Below are positions 1 through 6,015 of a DNA stretch of 8,763 nucleotides, piece after piece. The stretch is from Actinomycetota bacterium (GTDB taxonomy: Bacteria; Actinomycetota; Actinomycetes; S36-B12). Each line of letters opens with the position of its first letter. Position 1 is the first letter of the stretch. Both the position numbers and the translations under genes were made by a program. The stretch spans positions 1 to 8,763 of the forward strand of contig CANMNM010000043.1 in the NCBI GenBank assembly GCA_947499275.1. The letters are read 5' to 3'. Under the pieces are notes generated by a model, which did no database searches, was not told where the DNA came from, and saw only the letters and a program-made list of their open reading frames with translations.

Positions 1-432
1 CTTTTCGCAGGCAATAGCGGTGTCCACCGCAATTTCTTTTTCCTGGCCGAAAACGGCCGCGGGCAAATCAATCGTGATGCTGATGAGTGCATCTTGGCCA
101 CGGCGAGCGCGCCCACGTGGTCCGCGGCTTTGGCCACGACCGCCGAAAAATGCGCCCATAACGTCGCTGAAATCGAAGCCTCCCGAGAAACCTCCGCCAC
201 CGCGGTTACTCAGCGGATCCCCACCCAGGTCATACATTTGACGCTTTTCGGGATCGCTCAAAACTTCATAGGCCGCGGTGACCATCTTGAATCTCTCTTG
301 ATGCTCCAAATCAGGGTTGACATCAGGATGCAGCTCGCGCGCCAGTCGACGGTAAGCCTTTTTAATCTCCTCGGGGGTGGCCGTTCGGCTCACCTCGAGG
401 AGTTCGTAGTAATCAGTTGCAGCGCTACTCAT
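1..432 (-). CDS. dnaJ: Chaperone protein DnaJ (Hsp40), N-terminal part, cut by window edge
   Basis: This is a J-domain co-chaperone that delivers unfolded clients to DnaK and stimulates its ATPase in the cytoplasm. The 144 visible codons begin at the ATG at 432 and run off the left edge. Residues 7-70 form the J domain with the HPD tripeptide at residues 35-37. A Gly/Phe-rich linker with an Arg-rich stretch follows at about 76-113, then the start of the first client-binding beta domain. Cys142 is the first cysteine of the zinc-finger repeats, so most of the zinc finger and the C-terminal domain lie outside. The start lies 5 bases after the hrcA stop, so the two genes are co-transcribed. Actinobacteria often carry two dnaJ genes, one beside dnaK-grpE and one beside hrcA; by context this is the second type (often called dnaJ2). 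Control by HrcA through the upstream CIRCE is inferred. Confidence 0.97.
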   Translation of the reverse strand, partial: MSSAATDYYELLEVSRTATPEEIKKAYRRLARELHPDVNPDLEHQERFKMVTAAYEVLSDPEKRQMYDLGGDPLSNRGGGGFSGGFDFSDVMGAFFGGRGQSRGPRGRARRGQDALISITIDLPAAVFGQEKEIAVDTAIACEK

Positions 433-437
433 TTAGC

Positions 438-1466
438 TCACTTAAGTTCGTTGTCGGAAAGGAATCGGCTCACATACTGGGCTACTGCTTGCACTGTGCT
501 CATTGAGTTGGCGTAATCCATGTTCGTTGGTCCAATCACACCAAGGGATGCAACCGGTCTACTTTCTTGTGCGTAGTGCGAACTCACGATAGAAGTTGAA
601 CTCAGGCCCTCCACTTCGTTTTCATGACCAATACGCACCGAGAGTTTAGTTTCTGTGCCGACCTCACCCAGTAGGCGCAGCAGTACTACCTGCTCTTCGA
701 GTGCTTCAAGGACCGGCTGAATGGTCATCGGAAAATCTTCGTTGTAACGGGCCAAATTAGACGCCCCGCCCAACACAACCCGCTCATCAAGTTTTTCCGT
801 TACCGTTTCCAAAATCGCCGCGATGACTGCATGCACCACCGGAAGACTTTCTGCGGGGAAAGTCCGCTCAAGATCCTCGACCCGTTGGGGAACCGATGAA
901 AACGGTTGGTCAGCAATTGCGACCGAGAGCCGCTCCCGAAGGTCAGCCAACAAAATTTCGTCGATAGAAACCGCGCACTCGACAATGCGTTGCTCAACCC
1001 GGCCACTGTCCACAATCAAAATGATCATGAGCCGGTGCTCATTAAGTGGGATCAGTTCGATCCGGCGGACCTGGCTGCGCGAAAGTGAAGGGTATTGAAC
1101 AATCGCGACCTGCTTGGTCAGTTGAGCGAGGAGCCGAACCGTTCGCGTCATAATGTCGTCAAGGTCAACCGCGTCAAAGAGAAAGCGGTCAATGCCCCTG
1201 CGCTCGGCGGCACTGAGCGGTTTAATTTGAGCAATCTGGTCAACAAACATGCGGTAACCAAGGTCGGTAGGAATCCGACCGGCCGAAGTGTGCGGGGCCG
1301 TGATGTAACCCTCTTCCTCCAATGCGGCCATGTCATTGCGGATCGTTGCCGGGGAAACCCCCAGTTGATGGCGATCCACGAGAGCCTTTGAACCAACGGG
1401 CTCATGGGTTGCCACGTAATCGGAGACAATTGCTTGGAGCACAGCGAGTCGACGTTCCTCGAGCAT
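438..1466 (-). CDS. hrcA: Heat-inducible transcription repressor HrcA
   Basis: HrcA is a cytoplasmic repressor that binds the CIRCE inverted repeat as a dimer and is relieved during heat stress, in known systems when GroEL is titrated by unfolded proteins. The 342-residue product is of usual family length. Residues 1-75 are a winged-helix DNA-binding domain, with SPATIRNDM at 38-46 as the likely recognition helix and HTSAGRIPTDLGYR at about 59-72. The rest is the GAF-like and dimerisation part. I chose the ATG at 1466 because the protein then starts MLEERRLAVLQ, as in relatives, and GGAGG lies just upstream. In-frame TTG (1478) and GTG (1472) codons overlap that ribosome binding site and are less likely. 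The gene follows hemW after 118 bases that carry CIRCE, and is followed 5 bases later by dnaJ, so HrcA probably represses its own operon. Confidence 0.98.
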   Translation of the reverse strand: MLEERRLAVLQAIVSDYVATHEPVGSKALVDRHQLGVSPATIRNDMAALEEEGYITAPHTSAGRIPTDLGYRMFVDQIAQIKPLSAAERRGIDRFLFDAVDLDDIMTRTVRLLAQLTKQVAIVQYPSLSRSQVRRIELIPLNEHRLMIILIVDSGRVEQRIVECAVSIDEILLADLRERLSVAIADQPFSSVPQRVEDLERTFPAESLPVVHAVIAAILETVTEKLDERVVLGGASNLARYNEDFPMTIQPVLEALEEQVVLLRLLGEVGTETKLSVRIGHENEVEGLSSTSIVSSHYAQESRPVASLGVIGPTNMDYANSMSTVQAVAQYVSRFLSDNELK

Positions 1467-1534
1467 GTGCACCTCCAACAGGTAGATAAAACACCGACGA
1501 AGTGCTGTCTATCCTCATCGGGATGGGGCGAGAA

Positions 1535-1561
1535 TTAGCACTCTGGCAGTGGGAGTGCCAG
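1535..1561. promoter_or_regulatory. CIRCE operator (HrcA binding site)
   Basis: The plus strand shows TTAGCACTC at 1535-1543, a 9-base spacer, then GAGTGCCAG at 1553-1561. The known CIRCE consensus is TTAGCACTC-N9-GAGTGCTAA, so one half-site is perfect and the other matches 7 of 9. The mismatched arm is the one upstream with respect to hrcA. The site lies 68 bases before the hrcA start and next to a candidate -10 box, where bound HrcA would block initiation. Confidence 0.93.
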
Positions 1562-1588
1562 TCTACGCCCGATCCGTGAATTCGTCAG
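1560..1588 (-). promoter_or_regulatory. Candidate promoter of hrcA-dnaJ
   Basis: On the minus strand a -35-like CTGACG (1588-1583) and a -10-like TAGACT (1565-1560) are separated by 17 bases. Each matches the sigma-70 type consensus at 4 of 6 positions. The -35 box overlaps the hemW stop codon. The predicted transcription start, near 1553, falls inside CIRCE, a usual arrangement for HrcA-repressed genes. The boxes are weak; position relative to CIRCE is the main support. Confidence 0.4.
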
Positions 1589-1602
1589 CCCAGGAGTTCA
1601 CG
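1575..1602. other. Inverted repeat around the hemW stop codon
   Basis: CGTGAATTC (1575-1583) and GAGTTCACG (1594-1602) can pair with a 10-base loop. There is one G-U wobble on the plus strand, which becomes a C-A mismatch in the hemW transcript. The stem encloses the hemW stop and overlaps the candidate -35 of hrcA. No T run follows, so it is not a clear terminator. It could slow 3' decay of the lepA-hemW message, or be chance. Confidence 0.35.
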
Positions 1603-2733
1603 AATCACGCGATCAGCGAGCAAACGCTCCGAATCCGTCACGCGCACCACCCCGTTAGCGAACCCAACCGGGTCGATTACCCCTTGGAGGGCGAACTCCC
1701 GAGCGCGTTCGAGTTCCTGCGGATCAAGTTCGCCCACAGGAAGACCCGCCCGAGTCCGCAAGGCCAACATCACCTTTTCCACGTGGATCTGCTCCGGGGT
1801 GAGTTCCTCGGTGTCAACATGCAGGGCCTCGCCATTCTCCATGGCTTTCGCGTAGGTGGCTGGGTGCTTGTGGTTCACCCAACGTCGCCCATCGACGTGG
1901 CTGTGTGCTCCAGGACCAACGCCCCACCAGTTTGCACTCGTCCAATACGCCTGGTTGTGTGAACTTTGACCACCGGGTTTGGCCCAATTGGAAACCTCAT
2001 ACCAATCGAAGCCGGCCGAGGCCAGCATCGTGTCAATTATGTTGTGGCGATCGGCGCACTCGTCGTCATCTGGTGGTGGCAACAGCCCTTGATTGACCGC
2101 ACGCGCCATCGCGGTTCCCGGTTCAACTATGAGTGAGTACGCGGCAACGTGATCGACTCCTGCGTCAATGCACACATTCACCGAGTCACGAACGTCCGAA
2201 TCAGTTTCGCCGGGAGTCCCATAAATCAAATCCAGATTTACATGCTCAAAGCCGGCGTCACGCGCCCAGAGAGCTGCCTGCCCGCTAGCGCCCGCGGTGT
2301 GAGTGCGCTGAAGAGTTGCCAGCACTGCAGGGGAAGCACTCTGCATGCCAAATGAAATACGATTGAATCCACCTTCACGTAATTCTGCCAGCATCTGCGC
2401 ATCAACCGAATCAGGATTCGCTTCGGTTGTGATTTCAACTCCTGGACTCAGCGGGAAATAATTTTCGATGCCCCGAAGAATCTGCGTTAGAGAATCAGAA
2501 CCAATCAATGTCGGTGTTCCTCCACCAATAAACACCGTCGAGACCGTCGGTGCATCAAGTGCGCGTGATGCGAGTTCGAGTTCACGGATCAACAGTTTGT
2601 GGAAACTCTCTTGTGAAACACCGCCACCTAACTGTTGCGCCGTGTAGGTGTTGAAATCGCAATACCCACAAATGCTTGCGCAAAAAGGGATGTGAATGTA
2701 GAGCGAAAACGGTGTGTGGTTCTGGTGGGTCAT
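1585..2733 (-). CDS. hemW: Radical SAM protein HemW (haem chaperone, coproporphyrinogen III oxidase-like)
   Basis: This protein belongs to the HemN/HemW radical-SAM family. HemW proteins bind haem and are thought to act in haem delivery; they were long misnamed oxygen-independent coproporphyrinogen oxidase. Over 382 residues the 4Fe-4S/SAM motif is CxxxCxxC at Cys18, Cys22 and Cys25, followed by DFNTYT. GGGTPT, part of the SAM-binding region, lies at 70-75. HNQAYW, at about 259-264, is the HNxxYW motif that marks HemW in contrast to true HemN. The ATG start overlaps the lepA stop in ATGA, and only a weak AAGAA precedes it, so translation is probably coupled to lepA. The lepA-hemW-hrcA order is common in Actinobacteria and Firmicutes. 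Family assignment is secure; the exact haem acceptor is unknown. Confidence 0.97.
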   Translation of the reverse strand: MTHQNHTPFSLYIHIPFCASICGYCDFNTYTAQQLGGGVSQESFHKLLIRELELASRALDAPTVSTVFIGGGTPTLIGSDSLTQILRGIENYFPLSPGVEITTEANPDSVDAQMLAELREGGFNRISFGMQSASPAVLATLQRTHTAGASGQAALWARDAGFEHVNLDLIYGTPGETDSDVRDSVNVCIDAGVDHVAAYSLIVEPGTAMARAVNQGLLPPPDDDECADRHNIIDTMLASAGFDWYEVSNWAKPGGQSSHNQAYWTSANWWGVGPGAHSHVDGRRWVNHKHPATYAKAMENGEALHVDTEELTPEQIHVEKVMLALRTRAGLPVGELDPQELERAREFALQGVIDPVGFANGVVRVTDSERLLADRVIRELLG

Positions 2734-4565
2734 TTCTTGGATGATGTGTCTGACGTCGAGAGAACCGCGATGAAGGCTTCCTGGGGGACTTCAACACTTC
2801 CCACCATCTTCATACGCTTCTTGCCCTCTTTTTGCTTTTCAAGAAGCTTACGTTTACGGGAAATATCTCCGCCGTAACATTTGGCCAAAACGTCTTTGCG
2901 AACTGCTCGGACGGTTTCGCGGGTAATGATCCGGGCACCAATTGCGGCTTGGATTGGTACTTCATACTGCTGACGGGGAATAAGCTCCTTAAGTTTTTGC
3001 ACGATAAGGACGCCGTAGGCCTGTGACTTATCACGGTGCACGACGGCACTGAAAGCATCAACTGCCTCACCATGCAACAAGATGTCCACTTTCACCAGGT
3101 CTGCTTCTTGCTCACCCGTTGGTTCGTAATCGAGGGATGCGTAGCCGCGGGTGCGTGATTTAAGTTGGTCGAAGAAGTCAAAAACGATTTCGGCCAGTGG
3201 GAGGGTGTAACGCAGTTCAACCCGATCCTCGGAGAGGTAGTCCATACCGAGCAGCACACCTCGGCGCTGTTGACACAGTTCCATGATCGCACCTACGAAT
3301 TCACTGGGCAAAAGAACTGTTGCGCGAACCACGGGTTCAAAGATCTGTGAAAGCTTGGTTTCCGGGAACTCACTTGGATTCGTCACTGTAATTTCTTTAC
3401 CTGCATCGGTAATCACCCGGTACACGACGTTGGGCGCGGTAGAGATCAACTCCAGATTGAACTCACGCTCAAGTCGCTCTCGCACAATTTCAAGGTGAAG
3501 CAATCCAAGGAATCCGCAACGAAAACCAAAGCCAAGGGCGAGTGAGGTTTCAGGTTCATAGGTCAATGCCGCATCATTGAGCTTTAGTTTGTCGAGGGCA
3601 TCACGCAGTTCGGGGTAGTCCGAGCCATCAAGTGGATACAGTCCGGAGAAAACCATGGGCAGCGGATCGCGGTAACCACCCAGTGACTCGGTAGCACCTC
3701 GCAGAGCGGTGGTAACGGTGTCACCCACGCGTGACTGACGAACGTCTTTCACTCCCGTGATGAGGTACCCCACCTCGCCAACACCAAGTCCCTCGGAGGG
3801 GACCGGTTCAGGTGAAATCACTCCGACTTCCAAGAGTTCATGGGTGGTCCCTAGCGACATCATTTCGATCTTGTCTCGTGTCCCGATTCGACCGTCAACA
3901 ACTCGAACGTAGGTGACCACCCCGCGATAGGTGTCATAAACCGAGTCGAAAATCAAGGCCCGTGCAGGAGCTGAGGCGTCACCTTTGGGTGATGGAACTT
4001 TCTCGATGATTCGTTCGAGGAGCTCGGAGACCCCCACGCCTGTCTTAGCGGAAACTTTAAGCACGTCAGCGGGATCACACCCAATAATGTGGGCAAGCTC
4101 GGCAGCGTATTTTTCTGGCTGGGCTGCGGGCAGGTCAATTTTATTGAGAACCGGGATGATCTCCATGTCGTTTTCCATGGCCAGATAGAGGTTCGCCAGA
4201 GTCTGGGCCTCAATACCTTGAGCCGCATCAACCAGAAGGACGGCTCCTTCACAGGCCGCCAGGGAGCGAGAGACTTCATAGGTGAAGTCGACGTGACCTG
4301 GGGTGTCAATCAGGTTAAGGATGTACTCCGTGCCGTCCGGTGCCTGATAAGGAAGACGGACGGCCTGGGATTTAATGGTGATCCCGCGCTCACGCTCAAT
4401 ATCCATCCGGTCCAGGTATTGCGCCCTCATGGATCGGGCATCGACCAGCCCCGTGTGCTGGAGCATCCGGTCGGCGAGTGTGGATTTTCCGTGGTCAATA
4501 TGGGCAATAATGCAGAAATTGCGCACCAATGCTGGATCGGTGGATCCGGGGCGCGGACTACTCAC
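2730..4565 (-). CDS. lepA: Elongation factor 4 (LepA), ribosome-associated GTPase
   Basis: LepA/EF-4 is a translational GTPase related to EF-G. It binds the ribosome and has been linked to back-translocation and to 30S biogenesis and initiation. The 611-residue protein has the expected length. GTPase motifs are G1 AHIDHGKST at 21-29, G2 in ERERGITIKS at about 57-66, G3 DTPGH at 87-91 and G4 NKID at 141-144. Domain II and the two EF-G-like domains follow. The LepA-specific C-terminal region is basic and ends with the ISRKRKLLEKQKEGKKRMK segment before a short tail. The start is a GTG at 4565 with GAGG seven bases upstream; the nearest upstream ATG runs straight into TGA. The gene heads the lepA-hemW block and is divergent from rpsT across a repeat-rich 154-base gap. 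Confidence 0.99.
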   Translation of the reverse strand: MSSPRPGSTDPALVRNFCIIAHIDHGKSTLADRMLQHTGLVDARSMRAQYLDRMDIERERGITIKSQAVRLPYQAPDGTEYILNLIDTPGHVDFTYEVSRSLAACEGAVLLVDAAQGIEAQTLANLYLAMENDMEIIPVLNKIDLPAAQPEKYAAELAHIIGCDPADVLKVSAKTGVGVSELLERIIEKVPSPKGDASAPARALIFDSVYDTYRGVVTYVRVVDGRIGTRDKIEMMSLGTTHELLEVGVISPEPVPSEGLGVGEVGYLITGVKDVRQSRVGDTVTTALRGATESLGGYRDPLPMVFSGLYPLDGSDYPELRDALDKLKLNDAALTYEPETSLALGFGFRCGFLGLLHLEIVRERLEREFNLELISTAPNVVYRVITDAGKEITVTNPSEFPETKLSQIFEPVVRATVLLPSEFVGAIMELCQQRRGVLLGMDYLSEDRVELRYTLPLAEIVFDFFDQLKSRTRGYASLDYEPTGEQEADLVKVDILLHGEAVDAFSAVVHRDKSQAYGVLIVQKLKELIPRQQYEVPIQAAIGARIITRETVRAVRKDVLAKCYGGDISRKRKLLEKQKEGKKRMKMVGSVEVPQEAFIAVLSTSDTSSKK

Positions 4566-4606
4566 GTTTTTTCCTCACATAAAAGTTTCAGGGGCGGTAC
4601 CCAAGG

Positions 4607-4620
4607 GCAGTATGCAGTAT
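4607..4620. repeat. Tandem 7-base direct repeat GCAGTAT x2
   Basis: GCAGTAT occurs twice in a row at 4607-4613 and 4614-4620. On the minus strand this reads ATACTGCATACTGC and contains a -10-like CATACT, about 45-50 bases before the lepA start. It may be part of the lepA promoter or chance. Confidence 0.5.
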
Positions 4621-4621
4621 T

Positions 4622-4657
4622 TAGGGGTAGTGCCCGATGACCCCTAGCCTAGGGGTA
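4622..4657. repeat. TAGGGGT repeat cluster with 17-base palindrome
   Basis: A perfect inverted repeat, ACCCCTAG-C-CTAGGGGT, spans 4640-4656. A third copy of the half-site, TAGGGGTA, lies at 4622-4629, directly repeated at 4650-4657 with a 28-base offset. The 4622-4628 arm can also pair with ACCCCTA at 4640-4646 (7 base pairs, 11-base loop), in competition with pairing of 4640-4644 and 4652-4656. The one-base centre of the palindrome fits a dimeric protein site better than a simple RNA hairpin. No T run follows on either strand, so it is not a terminator. I do not recognise the motif as a known operator. Confidence 0.75.
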
Positions 4658-4719
4658 CTCTTTGACGGCTGTACCAACGAGACCTCCACAACAATAAGAA
4701 CTGAGAGCAAAGAACCACT

Positions 4720-4980
4720 ATGGCAAATATTAAGTCGCAGAAGAAGCGGATTCTCACGAACGAGAAGTCACGCCTTCGCAACAAGTCCGTCAAGTCTTCC
4801 CTACGCTCTGCTGTGCGCAAGTTCCGCGAGGCGCTAGCAACCGGTGACAAGGACGCGACAGTAACCGCCGCTCGTGCTGCGAACCGCGAACTCGACATTG
4901 CAGTTCGCAAGGGTGTCATTCACCAAAATCAGGCCGCTAACCGCAAGAGTTCAATCTCAAAGCAAACAGCTGCTCTGTAA
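4720..4980 (+). CDS. rpsT: 30S ribosomal protein S20
   Basis: S20 is a primary binding protein of 16S rRNA in the body of the 30S subunit. The 86-residue product has standard length and the typical opening MANIKSQKKRI, a highly basic helical body (RLRNKSVKSSLRSAVRKFREAL) and the conserved KGVIHQNQAANRKSS segment near the C terminus. The ATG at 4720 is the only sensible start, but the ribosome binding site is poor. In Escherichia coli S20 represses translation of its own message, which also has a weak initiation site, so similar control is possible here but not shown. It is the only plus-strand gene, divergent from lepA and convergent with holA, and ends in a strong intrinsic terminator. Confidence 0.99.
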   Translation: MANIKSQKKRILTNEKSRLRNKSVKSSLRSAVRKFREALATGDKDATVTAARAANRELDIAVRKGVIHQNQAANRKSSISKQTAAL

Positions 4981-4997
4981 ATCTTCACACTAATTTC

Positions 4998-5035
4998 TGT
5001 GGCCCGTACTCAATGAGTGCGGGTCACAAGTTTTT
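4998..5035 (+). terminator. Rho-independent terminator of rpsT
   Basis: GTGGCCCGTACTC (4999-5011) pairs with GAGTGCGGGTCAC (5015-5027) around an AAT loop. This gives 13 pairs including two G-U wobbles, extended by T4998-A5028. AAG and a run of five T follow at 5031-5035. It lies 17 bases after the rpsT stop. On the minus strand the two wobbles become A-C mismatches and no T run follows, so it should act mainly rightward. Its right arm is also the last codons of holA. Confidence 0.88.
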
Positions 5036-6014
5036 CTAACTCAAATAGTTTCTGTTCGGGGTCTAAAGCCGAACCAATTGCGATCCCGCCTTTCATCGCG
5101 GGGTCAGCGTCTGCGAGCGCGACAACAATGGCCGCCAACTTACGTTGATCTCCACTCCAACGAGACCACTGTCCGCGCAAAGTCTTTACTTTCCATGGTG
5201 GCACACCAGCTTCACGGGCAACGTCATTATCACTCGCGCCTGGCGCGGATCCTCCGACCAAGATCATCGAGCGCAGCCCATTGGCCAGAGCGGTTACCGT
5301 GGTCACTCCTACGCGCCCCGGGTCTGATTCCAATGTGCTCTGCCGTAACAACTTAATCGCTTCAGCTGTCTTTTTATCCCAAAGTGCGTCAGAGATCGCA
5401 TATCCGCTAATGGGCGCGGTCCCCTCAAAAAATGCTCGCACATGCGTTGCATCAATTGGATCAGCTTCCACATCGCTGCACAATTGACCAATTCCATTTG
5501 TCAGCGCTGATAAGTCTTGCCCAAACGACTCAACTAATAGGTTCAGTGCATCGGGGGTCATCTTTCGCTTGCGCCGGCTAACTTCTTTGGTCAGGAAGGC
5601 GGTCGTGTCTGACCCGCGCTTAATTTCTTTACAGTCAATTTTCTCGCCACCAGCCTTGATGGCAGCATCAATGAGCGGCTTGCGTTTGACCCCACCCGGA
5701 TGGGTAAGCAGTAACCACACGTTTTCCGGTAGGTCCGTCATGACCGCTTTAAGCGAATCAACGCCTTCATCATTGAGTTCATCGATACCTTCAATAACGA
5801 CCAGAACATCTTCCCCGAAAAGTGTCGGTGCACATGCCTGGGCAATATTTGCCGAGACGTCATCATGTGAGGCGTCAACAACTATTCGAGTGATATCGGG
5901 GACCTCTTGGGTGACCGATGCCGTGACGTTTACTTTGACCCGATCCACGAGCACGGTTTCACTTCCGACCGCGATGGTGATCCGATTAGGCACACCCAAG
6001 CATTGCACAAGCAC
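5010..6014 (-). CDS. holA: DNA polymerase III subunit delta
   Basis: Delta is the clamp-loader subunit that opens the beta sliding clamp during replication. The 334-residue length fits HolA. The N-terminal AAA+-like domain (about 1-130) contains VGSETVLVDRV at 16-26, the ELNDEGVDSLKAVMTDLP region and the VWLLLTHPGG strand. A helical middle follows (TKEVSRRKRKMTPDALNLLVESFGQDL), then a C-terminal collar domain with DALWDKKTAEAIKLLRQ. Delta normally lacks a functional ATP site, and none is seen. The start is a GTG, either at 6014 or at 6008. AAGGTGAGG at the comEC end serves both, with spacing slightly better for 6008. The comEC stop lies one base before 6014. The comEA-comEC-holA-rpsT order is typical of Actinobacteria and supports the call. 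No clear terminator exists for the leftward transcript. Confidence 0.94.
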   Translation of the reverse strand: MLVQCLGVPNRITIAVGSETVLVDRVKVNVTASVTQEVPDITRIVVDASHDDVSANIAQACAPTLFGEDVLVVIEGIDELNDEGVDSLKAVMTDLPENVWLLLTHPGGVKRKPLIDAAIKAGGEKIDCKEIKRGSDTTAFLTKEVSRRKRKMTPDALNLLVESFGQDLSALTNGIGQLCSDVEADPIDATHVRAFFEGTAPISGYAISDALWDKKTAEAIKLLRQSTLESDPGRVGVTTVTALANGLRSMILVGGSAPGASDNDVAREAGVPPWKVKTLRGQWSRWSGDQRKLAAIVVALADADPAMKGGIAIGSALDPEQKLFELEKLVTRTH

Positions 6015-6015
6015 C

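Larger units (their letters stand above)
4566..4719. promoter_or_regulatory. Divergent lepA / rpsT intergenic region
   Basis: This region must hold the start signals of both lepA (leftward) and rpsT (rightward), but no promoter stands out. A TTGACG at 4662-4667 would be a good -35 box for rpsT, yet nothing resembling a -10 box lies 16-18 bases downstream. For lepA, CATACT on the minus strand within 4607-4620 resembles a -10 box, without a convincing -35. The lepA leader ends in a clear ribosome binding site (GAGG at 4576-4573). rpsT has no strong one; GAGAG lies about 13 bases before its ATG. The region also carries the TAGGGGT repeats and a tandem GCAGTAT pair described separately. Confidence 0.5.

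Noticed and set aside
94..516. 140-codon plus-strand open frame over dnaJ and the hrcA end
   Set aside because: It is antisense to the J domain, whose HPD motif and hrcA-dnaJ junction are clear.
1467..1478. TTG (1478) and GTG (1472) as alternative hrcA starts
   Set aside because: They overlap the GGAGG ribosome binding site, and the ATG at 1466 gives the family-typical N terminus.
4089..4640. 183-codon plus-strand open frame opposite the lepA N terminus
   Set aside because: It lies wholly over strongly supported GTPase motifs of lepA and the divergent promoter region, with no recognisable domain. It is a shadow frame.
4640..4656. Palindrome as a bidirectional terminator
   Set aside because: The central loop would be one base, or a 5-pair stem with seven-base loop. 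No T run follows on either strand, and it lies upstream of both genes, not at their ends.
4644..4919. 91-codon minus-strand open frame opposite rpsT
   Set aside because: It overlaps the highly conserved S20 gene in antisense and its Arg/Leu-rich sequence mirrors rpsT codons.
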